64,000 bases of DNA, from contig CAIVVS010000269.1 of NCBI GenBank assembly GCA_903909415.1, positions 15,967-79,966 on the forward strand, in the 5' to 3' direction. The notes beneath the pieces are model-generated. The model saw nothing but the letters and a program-made list of their open reading frames with translations. It had not been told where the DNA came from and ran no database searches. This DNA is from an uncultured Pseudomonadota bacterium. GTDB lineage: Bacteria; Pseudomonadota; Gammaproteobacteria; Burkholderiales; SG8-39. Positions 1 to 7,686 of the stretch are shown here, piece by piece. Numbering within the stretch: the stretch's first letter is position 1; each line of letters begins with the position of its first letter. The translations under genes were made by a program, and so were the position numbers.

Positions 1-438
1 GGCGAACTCTGGACCCACGAGCACGGGCCCCAGGGCGGCGACGAAGTGAACGTGATGCGCGCCGGCCTGAACTACGGCTGGCCGGTGGTCACACACGGCG
101 CGAACTACGGCACCGGCACGCGCATCGGCGAAGGCACGGCCAAGCCCGGCATGGTGCCGCCGCTGCACACCTGGGTGCCGTCCATCGCCCCATCCGGCCT
201 GGCCTTCCACGCCGGCGAGCGATTCCCCCGCTGGCGCGGCGACCTGTTCGTCGGCGCGCTGGCCGGCCAGGTGCTGGTCCGGCTGCGCTTCGACGGCGAG
301 CGACTGGTCAGCGAGGAACGCATGCTGCGCGGCATGCTGGGGCGGATCCGTGACGTGCGCATGGGGCCGGACGGGCTGCTCTACCTGCTGACCGACGAGC
401 GCGCCGGGCGCCTCGTGCGGCTGGAGCCAGCGCCATGA
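1..438 (+). CDS. PQQ-dependent aldose sugar dehydrogenase, C-terminal part (5' end outside window)
   Basis: The reading frame is open from base 1, giving 145 residues before the TGA at 436-438. The visible part begins ELWTHEHGPQGGDEVN and continues with LNYGWPVVTHG and a closing RDVRMGPDGLLYLLTD segment. These are hallmarks of the last blades of the soluble glucose/sorbosone dehydrogenase (YliI/Asd) beta-propeller. Members oxidise aldose sugars with PQQ in the periplasm. The N-terminal signal peptide and most propeller blades lie upstream of the window, so completeness cannot be judged. The stop overlaps the next start (ATGA), indicating cotranscription. Confidence 0.85.
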   Translation, partial: GELWTHEHGPQGGDEVNVMRAGLNYGWPVVTHGANYGTGTRIGEGTAKPGMVPPLHTWVPSIAPSGLAFHAGERFPRWRGDLFVGALAGQVLVRLRFDGERLVSEERMLRGMLGRIRDVRMGPDGLLYLLTDERAGRLVRLEPAP

Positions 439-1214
439 CGGATGCCGCCGCGCCCCTGTTCCGGCGCGTGTTCATCGACACCGGCCGCCTGGCTGCGTTC
501 GGCTGGCACCTGGCCATCAGCTGCGCCATCGTTGCCGTGGTCACGGTGGTCGTGTGGCTCTTCTGGAACCCGGGCCCCTTCTTCGTGCATGACGGCGGGC
601 TGCAGATGCTGCGTATGCTGGTGCTGGTGGACGTGGTGGTCGGCCCGATGCTGACGCTGCTGGTGTTCCGCCGCGGCAAGCGCGAACTGCGCCGCGACCT
701 CGCCGTGATCGCGCTGTTACAACTGGTCGCGCTGGGCTACGGGGTGGGCGTGGCCTACCTGTACCGGCCCGCCTTCGCCGTGCTGGTGGAGAAGAACTTC
801 TTCAGCGTGAACTGGCCGGACATCCGCAGCGCGGACAGCGACATCGCGCGCATCGAACCCTGGAAACCGTTGCGCGGACCCGGATGGACGCAGCTGGTGC
901 TGCCGACCGACCCGGCCGGGTTGCTGCGGGTGCGGGAACGCTATTCCGCCCCCGGCGCACCCGGCGCCACCACCTGGGGCGATTACTACGCGCCCATGGA
1001 TGACAAGGCCTGGGAGTCCACCTTCGCGCGCTCCGCCGACATCGAGGCGATGGCCAGGGACGATGCCGACATCCGGCGCGACCTGGACGGGTTCCTCGCA
1101 CGCGAGAAGCGGCCGGTCGCCGAGTTCGCGTTCATTCCCATGATCATGCGATACGGAGTGGTGATGCTGGCGATAGACCGCAAGACCAGGGCAGTGGCCG
1201 GGGTGCTGGGCTGA
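435..1214 (+). CDS. TfpX/TfpZ-like type IV pilin accessory membrane protein
   Basis: This is a 259-residue protein. It has three hydrophobic segments in the first 115 residues (about 20-45, 55-75 and 90-112), followed by a mostly soluble C-terminal half. The arrangement and the motif WNPGPFF..DGG resemble the TfpX/TfpZ family, which assists type IV pilin stability or assembly in the inner membrane. No pilin gene is adjacent, so the pilus link is a family inference. The start overlaps the upstream stop by 4 bases and its own stop overlaps the next start, so it sits inside a three-gene transcript. Confidence 0.6.
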   Translation: MTDAAAPLFRRVFIDTGRLAAFGWHLAISCAIVAVVTVVVWLFWNPGPFFVHDGGLQMLRMLVLVDVVVGPMLTLLVFRRGKRELRRDLAVIALLQLVALGYGVGVAYLYRPAFAVLVEKNFFSVNWPDIRSADSDIARIEPWKPLRGPGWTQLVLPTDPAGLLRVRERYSAPGAPGATTWGDYYAPMDDKAWESTFARSADIEAMARDDADIRRDLDGFLAREKRPVAEFAFIPMIMRYGVVMLAIDRKTRAVAGVLG

Positions 1215-2350
1215 TGGCGTCCATCTCCTGCAATTTCGACTCGGGCGCCATCGAGGTGCTGGACGCCTCGCGCGTGGACGACATCCGGCTGCGCATCCGC
1301 GCCGACTCGCATGCCGACTTCACCCAGTGGTTCCACTACCGCCTGAGCGGCGCGGCCGGCCAGGACGCCTGCATGCGCCTGGTGAACGCCTCGGCCTGCA
1401 CCTACCCGGACGGCTGGAAGGACTACCGTGCGGTGGCCTCCTACGACCGGGTCGACTGGTTCCGCGTACCCGCCACGTACGAGGGCGGCGAACTGGTGAT
1501 ACGCCACCGGCCCGAGCACGACACGGTCTGGTACGCCTATTTCGAGCCTTACTCGCTCGAGCGCCACATGGCCCTGCTCGGTCGCGCGGCCAACTCACCG
1601 TACGCACGGGTGGAACGCCTCGGTTCGACGGTCGAGGGCCGGGACCTGGACATGGTGGTGGTTGGCGACGCCGGCAAGCTGCCGGTGTGGGTGATCGCGC
1701 GCCAGCATCCGGGCGAGTCCATGGCCGAGTGGTTCGTCGAGGGCATGCTGGAGCGACTGCTGGACCGCCAGGACCCGGTGTCGCACCGCCTGCTGGCGCG
1801 CGCGACGTTCTACCTAGTGCCGAACATGAACCCGGACGGCAGCGTGCGCGGCAACCTGCGCACCAATGCCGCGGGCGCGAACCTGAACCGCGAGTGGTCG
1901 GACCCCGACATGGCCCGCAGCCCGGAGGTGTACCTGGTGCGCGAGCGCATGGCAGCCACCGGGGCCGCCATGTTCATGGATGTGCATGGCGACGAGTCGC
2001 TGCCATGGGTGTTCGTCGCCGGCAGCGAGATGCTGCCCTCGTTCACCGCGGCGCAGGCCGCCCGCCAGGCCGCGTTCATCACGCGTTACAAGCAGGCCAG
2101 CCCGGACTTCCAGGACCGGCACGGCTACGCCTCGGGCAAGTACAGCAGCGAGGCGTTGAAGCTCGCGTCCAAGTATGTCGGCCACGTTCACGGCTGCCTG
2201 TCGCTGACACTGGAGATGCCGTTCAAGGACAACGCGGGCCTGCCGGACGAACGGCACGGCTGGAACGGCGAGCGCTCGCGCAAGCTGGGGGCTGCGACGC
2301 TGGAGCCGATGCTCGCGGACCTCGAGGCCTACGGGCCCAGCGGGGACTGA
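1214..2350 (+). CDS. M14-family zinc carboxypeptidase (cytosolic carboxypeptidase-like)
   Basis: The protein has 378 residues. An N-terminal beta domain (about 1-125) precedes a peptidase domain. The zinc motif HPGE has His165 and Glu168. The signature NMNPDGSVRGNLRTNAAG and NLNREW follow, then a later metal His in FMDVHGDES and the catalytic Glu in LTLEMPF. This architecture matches the Nna1/CCP-like bacterial M14 subfamily, which removes C-terminal residues such as glutamate from peptides. There is no signal peptide, so it should be cytosolic. Its start overlaps the upstream TGA (TGATG), implying coupled translation. The physiological substrate cannot be read from the sequence. Confidence 0.85.
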   Translation: MASISCNFDSGAIEVLDASRVDDIRLRIRADSHADFTQWFHYRLSGAAGQDACMRLVNASACTYPDGWKDYRAVASYDRVDWFRVPATYEGGELVIRHRPEHDTVWYAYFEPYSLERHMALLGRAANSPYARVERLGSTVEGRDLDMVVVGDAGKLPVWVIARQHPGESMAEWFVEGMLERLLDRQDPVSHRLLARATFYLVPNMNPDGSVRGNLRTNAAGANLNREWSDPDMARSPEVYLVRERMAATGAAMFMDVHGDESLPWVFVAGSEMLPSFTAAQAARQAAFITRYKQASPDFQDRHGYASGKYSSEALKLASKYVGHVHGCLSLTLEMPFKDNAGLPDERHGWNGERSRKLGAATLEPMLADLEAYGPSGD

Positions 2351-2401
2351 GCAACCGGCCCTGCCCTGCGCAGGCGGAGTGGCCCGGCCGGCAGGCCGCC
2401 C

Positions 2402-3682
2402 TTACTGCCCAAGGAAGAGCTTCACCCCGATCAGCGACACTTCCGGTACGTAGGTGATCAGCGCCAGCGCCGCGAGGTACAGGAATATGAACGGAATGAT
2501 GCCGCGGTAGATCACCGACAGCTTCATACCCAGCACCGACTGCGCGACGAAGATGTTGATGCCGAAGGGCGGATGGAACAGCCCGATGGCCAGGTTCACC
2601 GTGACCACGATGCCGAAGTGCACGGTGTCGATGCCGGCGGCCTTGACCACCGGGACCAGCAGCGGCGTGAGCACGAGGATGGCCGACAGCGGGTCGATGA
2701 AGCAGCCCACCACCAGCAGCAGCACGTTCAGCGCCAGCAGGATCATCCAGGTCGACAGGCCCAGGCCCTGGATCCAGGCCACCATGGTCGCCGGCACCTG
2801 GTGCACGGTGAGCAACCAGGCGTAGACGCTGGCGCATGCGACGATGATCAGGATCTGCGAGGTGAAGATCGCGGTGGCGCCCGCGGCTTCGACGATCTCT
2901 TTCCAGGGAAGGTCGCGGTAGATCACGCGCGTCACGAACGCGGCGTACACGCAGGCCACGCCTGCCGCCTCGGTGGGCGAGAACACGCCGCCGTAGATGC
3001 CGCCCAGGATGATGCCCGGGGCGCCCAGCGCCCAGAGGCCGCGTCCCAGGACCCGGCTGGCCCCGCGGGCCTCGCCGATGATGTCCGCGCCGATGCCGTG
3101 GCGCCTGGCGAACCACATCACGTAGAGCGCGATCATGCCGGCGATGATCAGTCCCGGGATGATGCCCGCGGCGTACAGCCGGGGCACAGACTCCTGCGCC
3201 GCGGCGCCGTAGATGATCATCGGGATGCTGGGTGGGATGATGATGTCGATCGCCCCGACCGCGGTGATCAGTCCCGCGCTGAAGGTCTCGGGGTAGCCGG
3301 CCTTGCGCATGGCGGGATACATGATCTTGCCGACCGTCGCGACGGTGGCGGCACTGGCGCCCGAGATGGCGCCGAAGATGGCCGAGGTGCCGACTGTGGT
3401 GATGCCCAGGCTCCCCGGCAGGCGTCCAACCCCGAGTTGCACCACGTCCACGATGCGCTGCGCCACCGTGCCGCGCCCCATCAGTTCTCCGGCATAGATG
3501 AAGAACGGGATCGCCAGCAGCGGGAACACGTCGATCGAGCCGTACAGGTTCTGGTGCAGCACGGTCAGCGGCACGTTCATGAAGAACACCACCGCCACCG
3601 TGACGGCGCTGAGCAGCACGAGGAAGATCGGGAACCCGAGCAGCAGCAGGATGACCGGCAGCACGCCCAGCGCGAAACTCAT
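2402..3682 (-). CDS. dctM: TRAP transporter large permease subunit DctM
   Basis: The 426-residue integral membrane protein has about twelve hydrophobic helices, and its size fits the DctM family. Characteristic stretches include FPLLAIPFFIYAGELM, SGASAATVATVGKIMYPAM and IPPSIPMIIYG. I chose ATG at 3682 because it overlaps the dctQ stop by 4 bases (ATGA) and gives the standard N-terminus MSFALGVLP; the longer open frame reads back into dctQ. DctM is the Na+-coupled channel of a tripartite TRAP importer for organic or amino acids. It is the last gene of the nine-gene unit starting at 9515. Confidence 0.93.
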   Translation of the reverse strand: MSFALGVLPVILLLLGFPIFLVLLSAVTVAVVFFMNVPLTVLHQNLYGSIDVFPLLAIPFFIYAGELMGRGTVAQRIVDVVQLGVGRLPGSLGITTVGTSAIFGAISGASAATVATVGKIMYPAMRKAGYPETFSAGLITAVGAIDIIIPPSIPMIIYGAAAQESVPRLYAAGIIPGLIIAGMIALYVMWFARRHGIGADIIGEARGASRVLGRGLWALGAPGIILGGIYGGVFSPTEAAGVACVYAAFVTRVIYRDLPWKEIVEAAGATAIFTSQILIIVACASVYAWLLTVHQVPATMVAWIQGLGLSTWMILLALNVLLLVVGCFIDPLSAILVLTPLLVPVVKAAGIDTVHFGIVVTVNLAIGLFHPPFGINIFVAQSVLGMKLSVIYRGIIPFIFLYLAALALITYVPEVSLIGVKLFLGQ

Positions 3683-4221
3683 GGCCGGTCCTCCGCAGGG
3701 ACGCGCTGGTCTTCCATGCTGTGCCCTTCCCCGCCGGGCACGCGCTTCTGCAGCACCATCTGCGCGAGGCGCAGCAAGGCAACCACCAGGATGATCGCGA
3801 AGCCGGCCGTCACCGCCGAATGCGGGATCGCCATCGGGATGCCCGCCGCGTCGCTGCGCCGGTTGATGGCCAGCATCTGGCGCACGTAGCCGGCCGATTC
3901 CCAGACCACCACCCCGGCCAGCACCACCAGCACCACCGCCTCCACCGCGCGCACCCACAGCTTGGCCGCGCGCGGCAGGTAGCCGAACAGCACGTCCATG
4001 CGCAGGTGCTGCTCGCGCCAGGTGACCACCGCCGCGCCGAGGAACGCCATCCACACCATGATGAATATCTGGATTTCGTCGCCGCCGACGATGGCCCAGC
4101 CGAACACATAGCGGCCCAGCACCCCGGCGAAGTTCAGCAGCACCGCTACCAGGAAACCGGCGGCGAGCAGCAGCTGCACGCCGCGCATCAGCCTATCGAG
4201 CAGGCGTGCCGCCGGGTCCAT
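3679..4221 (-). CDS. dctQ: TRAP transporter small permease subunit DctQ
   Basis: The protein is 180 residues from the chosen ATG at 4221 (MDPAARLLDRLMRG). Four hydrophobic helices and the conserved segment VGGDEIQIFIMVWMAFLGAA followed by REQHLRMD are typical of DctQ. A start at 4290 would add 23 residues and overlap the upstream gene by about 50 bases, so 4221 is preferred, although no clear ribosome site precedes it. DctQ scaffolds DctM in the inner membrane. The partner receptor (7687-8700) is unusually five genes upstream rather than adjacent. Confidence 0.9.
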   Translation of the reverse strand: MDPAARLLDRLMRGVQLLLAAGFLVAVLLNFAGVLGRYVFGWAIVGGDEIQIFIMVWMAFLGAAVVTWREQHLRMDVLFGYLPRAAKLWVRAVEAVVLVVLAGVVVWESAGYVRQMLAINRRSDAAGIPMAIPHSAVTAGFAIILVVALLRLAQMVLQKRVPGGEGHSMEDQRVPAEDRP

Positions 4222-4240
4222 GGATGGGCGGCGCGGGGGC

Positions 4241-4960
4241 TCAGGCGAGCCGCCGGCCGTCCTCGAAGCGTTCGCCGTCGGCGTCGGCACCCGGCTCGTC
4301 GGCGAACAGTTGCTGCGGGTAGTACGCGCGGAAGTCTCGGATCACCATGTCGTGGGGAAACTCGGACCAGACGCCGTGGTCGGCGACGTACTCCATGTGG
4401 CGGCGCTTCATGGCGTCATACGGCTGGAACACCGCGTCGCCGCGCCCGTCGAACTCGGTGGGCAGCACCCCGAAGCGGTCGCACAACTCGATGTTGAATG
4501 CGGGCGCGGCCTTGACCCACTTGCCTTCAAGGTACAGCACGGCGTAGCCGTGGTGCAGGAAGGTGGTCTTGCCGCCCATCTTCTCGCGCAGCTTCTCGGT
4601 GGACAGGTGGTTCACCACGTCCGACAGGCCGATGCCCGCGTGGATGCCGGCGCCGCGCGCCATCGCCGTCAGCAGGATGGCTTTGGGCACGCACCAGTTG
4701 GCGCTCGTCCCGCGGATGGTGCTGGCGACGAACTGCTCGGGCCTGGACCGCACCGAGAACGGGTCGTAACGCAGGCCGTCGCGCACCGAGTAGTACAGGC
4801 GCACCGCCTTCTCGCGCGCGTCGGCGGCGCCGCGGGTCACCTCGGCCACAGCGTCCCTCAGGGCGGGCGTGTCGTGGTCGAGGAAGCGCGTGGATTCGAG
4901 CCAGGCCGGGCCGGGTTGCGGCGCCTGCCCGGCCGGGACGTGCAGCACTTCAGGCGGCAT
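4241..4960 (-). CDS. Transglutaminase-like superfamily protein
   Basis: The protein has 239 residues from ATG 4960; the open frame upstream of that lies in the preceding gene. A transglutaminase-like core is visible. Cys90 (TSANWCVPKA) sits at the start of a helix and is followed by Met/Ala-rich helical sequence. His137 lies in HHGYAVLYLEGKWV. The usual Asp of the Cys-His-Asp triad is replaced, with the segment reading KAAPAFN (Ala151-Ala152). Active members act as cysteine peptidases or amidases, so this one may still hydrolyse or bind amide bonds, or may be altered in activity. It lies between a heme-oxygenase-like gene and dctQ in the same operon, with gaps of 23 and 19 bases. Substrate unknown. 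Confidence 0.75.
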   Translation of the reverse strand: MPPEVLHVPAGQAPQPGPAWLESTRFLDHDTPALRDAVAEVTRGAADAREKAVRLYYSVRDGLRYDPFSVRSRPEQFVASTIRGTSANWCVPKAILLTAMARGAGIHAGIGLSDVVNHLSTEKLREKMGGKTTFLHHGYAVLYLEGKWVKAAPAFNIELCDRFGVLPTEFDGRGDAVFQPYDAMKRRHMEYVADHGVWSEFPHDMVIRDFRAYYPQQLFADEPGADADGERFEDGRRLA

Positions 4961-4983
4961 CGGCTTCTTCGTGCGGCCGCGGT

Positions 4984-5697
4984 TCAGACAGTCTCGGTCA
5001 GCACGGTCCACGCCCAGATGGCCTCGCGCGCCGCCCGCCGGCCCTCGAACACCTTGTAGGGTTCGGCGCTGGCGATGTAGGTCCTGGCCAGGTGGTTGAT
5101 CCACTTGTCGGACTTGGCTGCGCGGTCTGCCTGGTAGTGCAGCCACTGCGTGTCCGCCTTCCTGAGGCCGTAGTTGGCTTCCAGGGAGGCGGCCAAGCGT
5201 CCCCACAACACGGGCAGGCGGCGCTCCAGCAGCCAGGCGATGCAGCTCGCCTCGGTCGCCGAGGACTGCAGGCCGTGCGTGCGGATCACTTCGACGAGGT
5301 CCTCGGCTTCGGCCGAGGGTTCGGCCAGGGCCTGGGAACATTCGCGCTCGGTTGCGCCCAGCGCGGTGAGGAGCTTCTTCCAGCCCGTGTCGGCATTGGC
5401 TTCGGGCACCTTCAGCAGGTCATACAGTTGCTGGAACAGTTCCTTGCCGTCTTCCGCGTTGATGCTCGAGACCTTCGCGGCGAAAGCGTAGCGTCCGGGG
5501 CCGGCCACGGCGGGATAGAACGCCAGCAGCAGCGCCTTGAGGCGCGCCTTGGGCAGGCTGCCGTCCAGCGCCGAGGCCCAGATCGGGTGGTCCGCGATGC
5601 GGTTCTCGGGCTGCTTCGCGTCGTTCTCCAGGAGGTCCATCGCGCTTCCGCTCCCGAGGATGTTCAGGCTCCCTTTGGTCGTCGATGGCGTGCTCAT
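4984..5697 (-). CDS. Heme-oxygenase-like (TenA/PqqC-fold) protein lacking metal ligands
   Basis: The protein is 237 residues, mostly alpha-helical. It is paralogous to the product of 6916-7659: both have an LP..... helix, a YG turn and a GRRAA....WAW C-terminal signature. Aligning by eye, the metal-ligand positions of the paralogue are not kept. Glu95 becomes Leu94, Glu165 becomes Val163, and the HxxxDxxH helix reads Q189, A193, S196. A shifted H187/D191 pair exists but no third ligand. It may be a cofactor-free PqqC-type enzyme or a non-catalytic partner of the paralogue. The start overlaps the AbrB-like gene by 4 bases (ATGA). Confidence 0.7.
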   Translation of the reverse strand: MSTPSTTKGSLNILGSGSAMDLLENDAKQPENRIADHPIWASALDGSLPKARLKALLLAFYPAVAGPGRYAFAAKVSSINAEDGKELFQQLYDLLKVPEANADTGWKKLLTALGATERECSQALAEPSAEAEDLVEVIRTHGLQSSATEASCIAWLLERRLPVLWGRLAASLEANYGLRKADTQWLHYQADRAAKSDKWINHLARTYIASAEPYKVFEGRRAAREAIWAWTVLTETV

Positions 5698-6032
5698 TTG
5701 CGGGCTCCTTTGCGCGATGCCGACTTCCCGGCCTTCTTCGCCTTCTTCGCCGGCTTCACCTTGGTGACCGGCAGGACTTCCTTCTTGGCGTCGTAGTCAT
5801 CCAGCGAGGCGTAGGTGCCTGCCTTGACGCGCCACACCTCGATGGTGCCGTCCGGCAGTTCGGTGAAGTTGAGCACGTCGCCCGCGCCGCAGCCCAGGGC
5901 CGAACACACGCGTGCCGGGACGGTCACGACTACGTCTGCGCCGGCCTTGCGGATCATCACCGGCGCCGACCACTTGATGCCTGCCGGCTCGGCCGCCTTG
6001 CCACGCGCGGGGGATTTACGGTTGGTGCTCAT
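5694..6032 (-). CDS. AbrB/MazE-like domain protein with lysine-rich tail
   Basis: The small basic protein has 112 residues. Residues about 20-75 fit an AbrB/SpoVT swapped-hairpin domain (VVVTVPARVCSALGCGAGDVLNF and TIEVWRV). The last 30 residues are a Lys/Ala-rich, histone-like tail that could add nonspecific DNA affinity. AbrB-type proteins are usually DNA-binding transition regulators or antitoxins, but no toxin gene is adjacent. It is translationally coupled on both sides (4-base overlaps with the hydrolase and with the second heme-oxygenase-like gene), so it is an integral operon member. It may be a local regulator in addition to the IclR protein, or may have been recruited for another role. 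Confidence 0.75.
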   Translation of the reverse strand: MSTNRKSPARGKAAEPAGIKWSAPVMIRKAGADVVVTVPARVCSALGCGAGDVLNFTELPDGTIEVWRVKAGTYASLDDYDAKKEVLPVTKVKPAKKAKKAGKSASRKGARK

Positions 6033-6916
6033 GCGTGCTTCTCCTTCTTGCAGTGTGTCTTGTAGAAACCGCTCACCTCGGCGGCAAGCGCCTGGTGTGC
6101 CTCTTCAACCACGTAGTGGTCTGCGTCCAGTTCGACCGCAGGCAGGTCCGGACGCAGCGCCTTGGCGCGCGCCCAGGCCCAGGGCGAGACCAGCTTGGAA
6201 TCACGCCCCCGCACCAGCAGCACCGGCACGGTCACCCCCGTCATCGCAGGCACCAGGTCTTCCCGCAGGCCAACGCAGGTCTGTTTCATCGCGGCCGGGT
6301 CCGCCAGCGCCTTCCATGCGCGGTCCGCCTGAACATAGCCGTACTGCGCGCGCCGGCCGATCGCATCGGCCGGCAGGCGGGTGTACCGCCCGGCCAGGTA
6401 GGCCCGGATCTCGTCCTGCGAACCGAAGGACTTGTCGCCCCCGCCTACCCGCGCCTCCAGGTCGGAGAACACCTGGTCCTCGATGAAGGGCACGAAATCA
6501 ACGGCGACGACGCCGGACACCAGTTCGGGGTGCTTCCAGCCTGCGACCAGGGAATTGCGCGCCCCCAGGGAGTGCCCGATCAGCAGCGCCGGCCCGCCCA
6601 GTTTGCGCACCAGGGCCGCGATGTCATCCGCGTAGTGTTCGGCCGAGTAGTCTTCGCGCGGCTTGCCACTGCGACCGTGGCCGCGCTGGTCGATGCTCAC
6701 CACGCGGAACCGGTCGGACAAGGCATCCATCAGCGGCTGGTACACCCATGCATTCGCGGTGATGCCGTGCGTGCACACCACCAGGGGCCCGCTGCCGGCG
6801 GAAATGCCGTGCAGGTTGATGCCGGGAAAAACCCAATCGTGGCTCTGCGGTTCCATGCCGTTGCGTCGCTTCCTGTGTGCTGCGAGTGAGGTGACGTTGG
6901 TTGCGCCAGCCGCCAT
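6029..6916 (-). CDS. Alpha/beta-fold hydrolase
   Basis: The protein has 295 residues from ATG 6916, whose start overlaps the previous stop (TGATG). A second ATG at 6856 would give 275 residues starting MEPQSHDW. The fold markers are clear: oxyanion CTHGITANAW, SIDQRGHGRS, nucleophile Ser116 in GHSLGAR, Asp239 in RGRDSKLV and His267 in DADHYVVEE. The triad is complete, so it is probably active on an ester, lactone, thioester or C-C bond substrate. It is encoded between the intact heme-oxygenase-like oxygenase and the AbrB-like gene, so it may process the oxygenase product. No closer assignment is possible from the sequence alone. Confidence 0.85.
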   Translation of the reverse strand: MAAGATNVTSLAAHRKRRNGMEPQSHDWVFPGINLHGISAGSGPLVVCTHGITANAWVYQPLMDALSDRFRVVSIDQRGHGRSGKPREDYSAEHYADDIAALVRKLGGPALLIGHSLGARNSLVAGWKHPELVSGVVAVDFVPFIEDQVFSDLEARVGGGDKSFGSQDEIRAYLAGRYTRLPADAIGRRAQYGYVQADRAWKALADPAAMKQTCVGLREDLVPAMTGVTVPVLLVRGRDSKLVSPWAWARAKALRPDLPAVELDADHYVVEEAHQALAAEVSGFYKTHCKKEKHA

Positions 6917-7659
6917 CAGAACCCGTGTTTCTTGCGGAGGTAGCGCAGGATGCCGTCGTGCATCTCGCGCCAGGCCCACAGGGTCACCGCAGCGGCGCGC
7001 CGCCCGCGGACCACGTCGCGCCGGTTGCGCACGTAGCCCTCGAACAGGCTGAACGAATGTTCGGTGTGGCCGATGTCGGCGCGCACGTGTTCGTAGAAGT
7101 ACTCCAGCGCCTCGTCGGAGCAGCCGTAGAACTTCTTCAGCGCCAGCGCCGTGGCGCCGTGCGCCTCGGGAAGCTGCTTCTCGTCGCCCCACCAGGTGGC
7201 CAGCCCCTGCGCGGCACTCTGGCGGCAGAAGTAGGTCATGGTGCGCGGAAATCCGATCACCTCGGCAAGCGGCTTGCTCGAAGCCTCGTCCAGTTCCTTG
7301 TCGGACGCGCCCAGCAGCTTGGCGAACTGCACCCACAGGCCAGGGTGGTCGCCTTCGCCGGAGATGCGGAAGATCTCGTCATAGGCGTTCTCGAGCAGGT
7401 GCTCGACGTTGTCGCCCTGCAGGAAGGCCGCGTGCGACAGCATCATGGCCGGGTTGGCGTGCGCCTGGAACGCCCAGCGCAGCACCGCGTAGTCCTTGAT
7501 CGCGGCCTTCGGCAGCTGGCCGCTGGTCAGCAGTTCCAGCAGCCGTGAGCCGAGGTAGCGGTGCTCGGGGCGGTCCGCGTCGGCCAGCAACGCCGGCGGC
7601 AGTTCCTGCGCCGGGGTGGGTTCGCGCATGCGCTTGGGGAATTTCTCAATGGCACCCAT
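6916..7659 (-). CDS. Heme-oxygenase-like putative diiron oxidase (HDO family)
   Basis: The helical protein has 247 residues and carries what look like all the ligands of the heme-oxygenase-like diiron oxidase family (CADD, UndA, SznF type). Asp94/Glu95 lie in NAYDEI, His105 in GDHPGLW, Glu165 in LPEAHG, and the motif HxxxDxxH is formed by His191, Asp195 and His198. Family members activate O2 for N-oxygenation, decarboxylation or C-C cleavage. A strong ribosome site (AGGAAGG) precedes ATG 7659. Its degenerate paralogue lies two genes downstream. Its position just after a TRAP receptor suggests it acts on the imported compound. The annotation could also read iron-containing redox enzyme; the substrate is unknown. 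Confidence 0.8.
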   Translation of the reverse strand: MGAIEKFPKRMREPTPAQELPPALLADADRPEHRYLGSRLLELLTSGQLPKAAIKDYAVLRWAFQAHANPAMMLSHAAFLQGDNVEHLLENAYDEIFRISGEGDHPGLWVQFAKLLGASDKELDEASSKPLAEVIGFPRTMTYFCRQSAAQGLATWWGDEKQLPEAHGATALALKKFYGCSDEALEYFYEHVRADIGHTEHSFSLFEGYVRNRRDVVRGRRAAAVTLWAWREMHDGILRYLRKKHGF

Positions 7660-7686
7660 GGTGTGTTCCTTCCTGTGGGGTTGCGG

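Noticed and set aside
2573..3889. 438-codon plus-strand frame antisense to dctM
   Set aside because: It is extremely rich in His, Asp, Gln and Arg because it is the complement of hydrophobic codons of a membrane protein.
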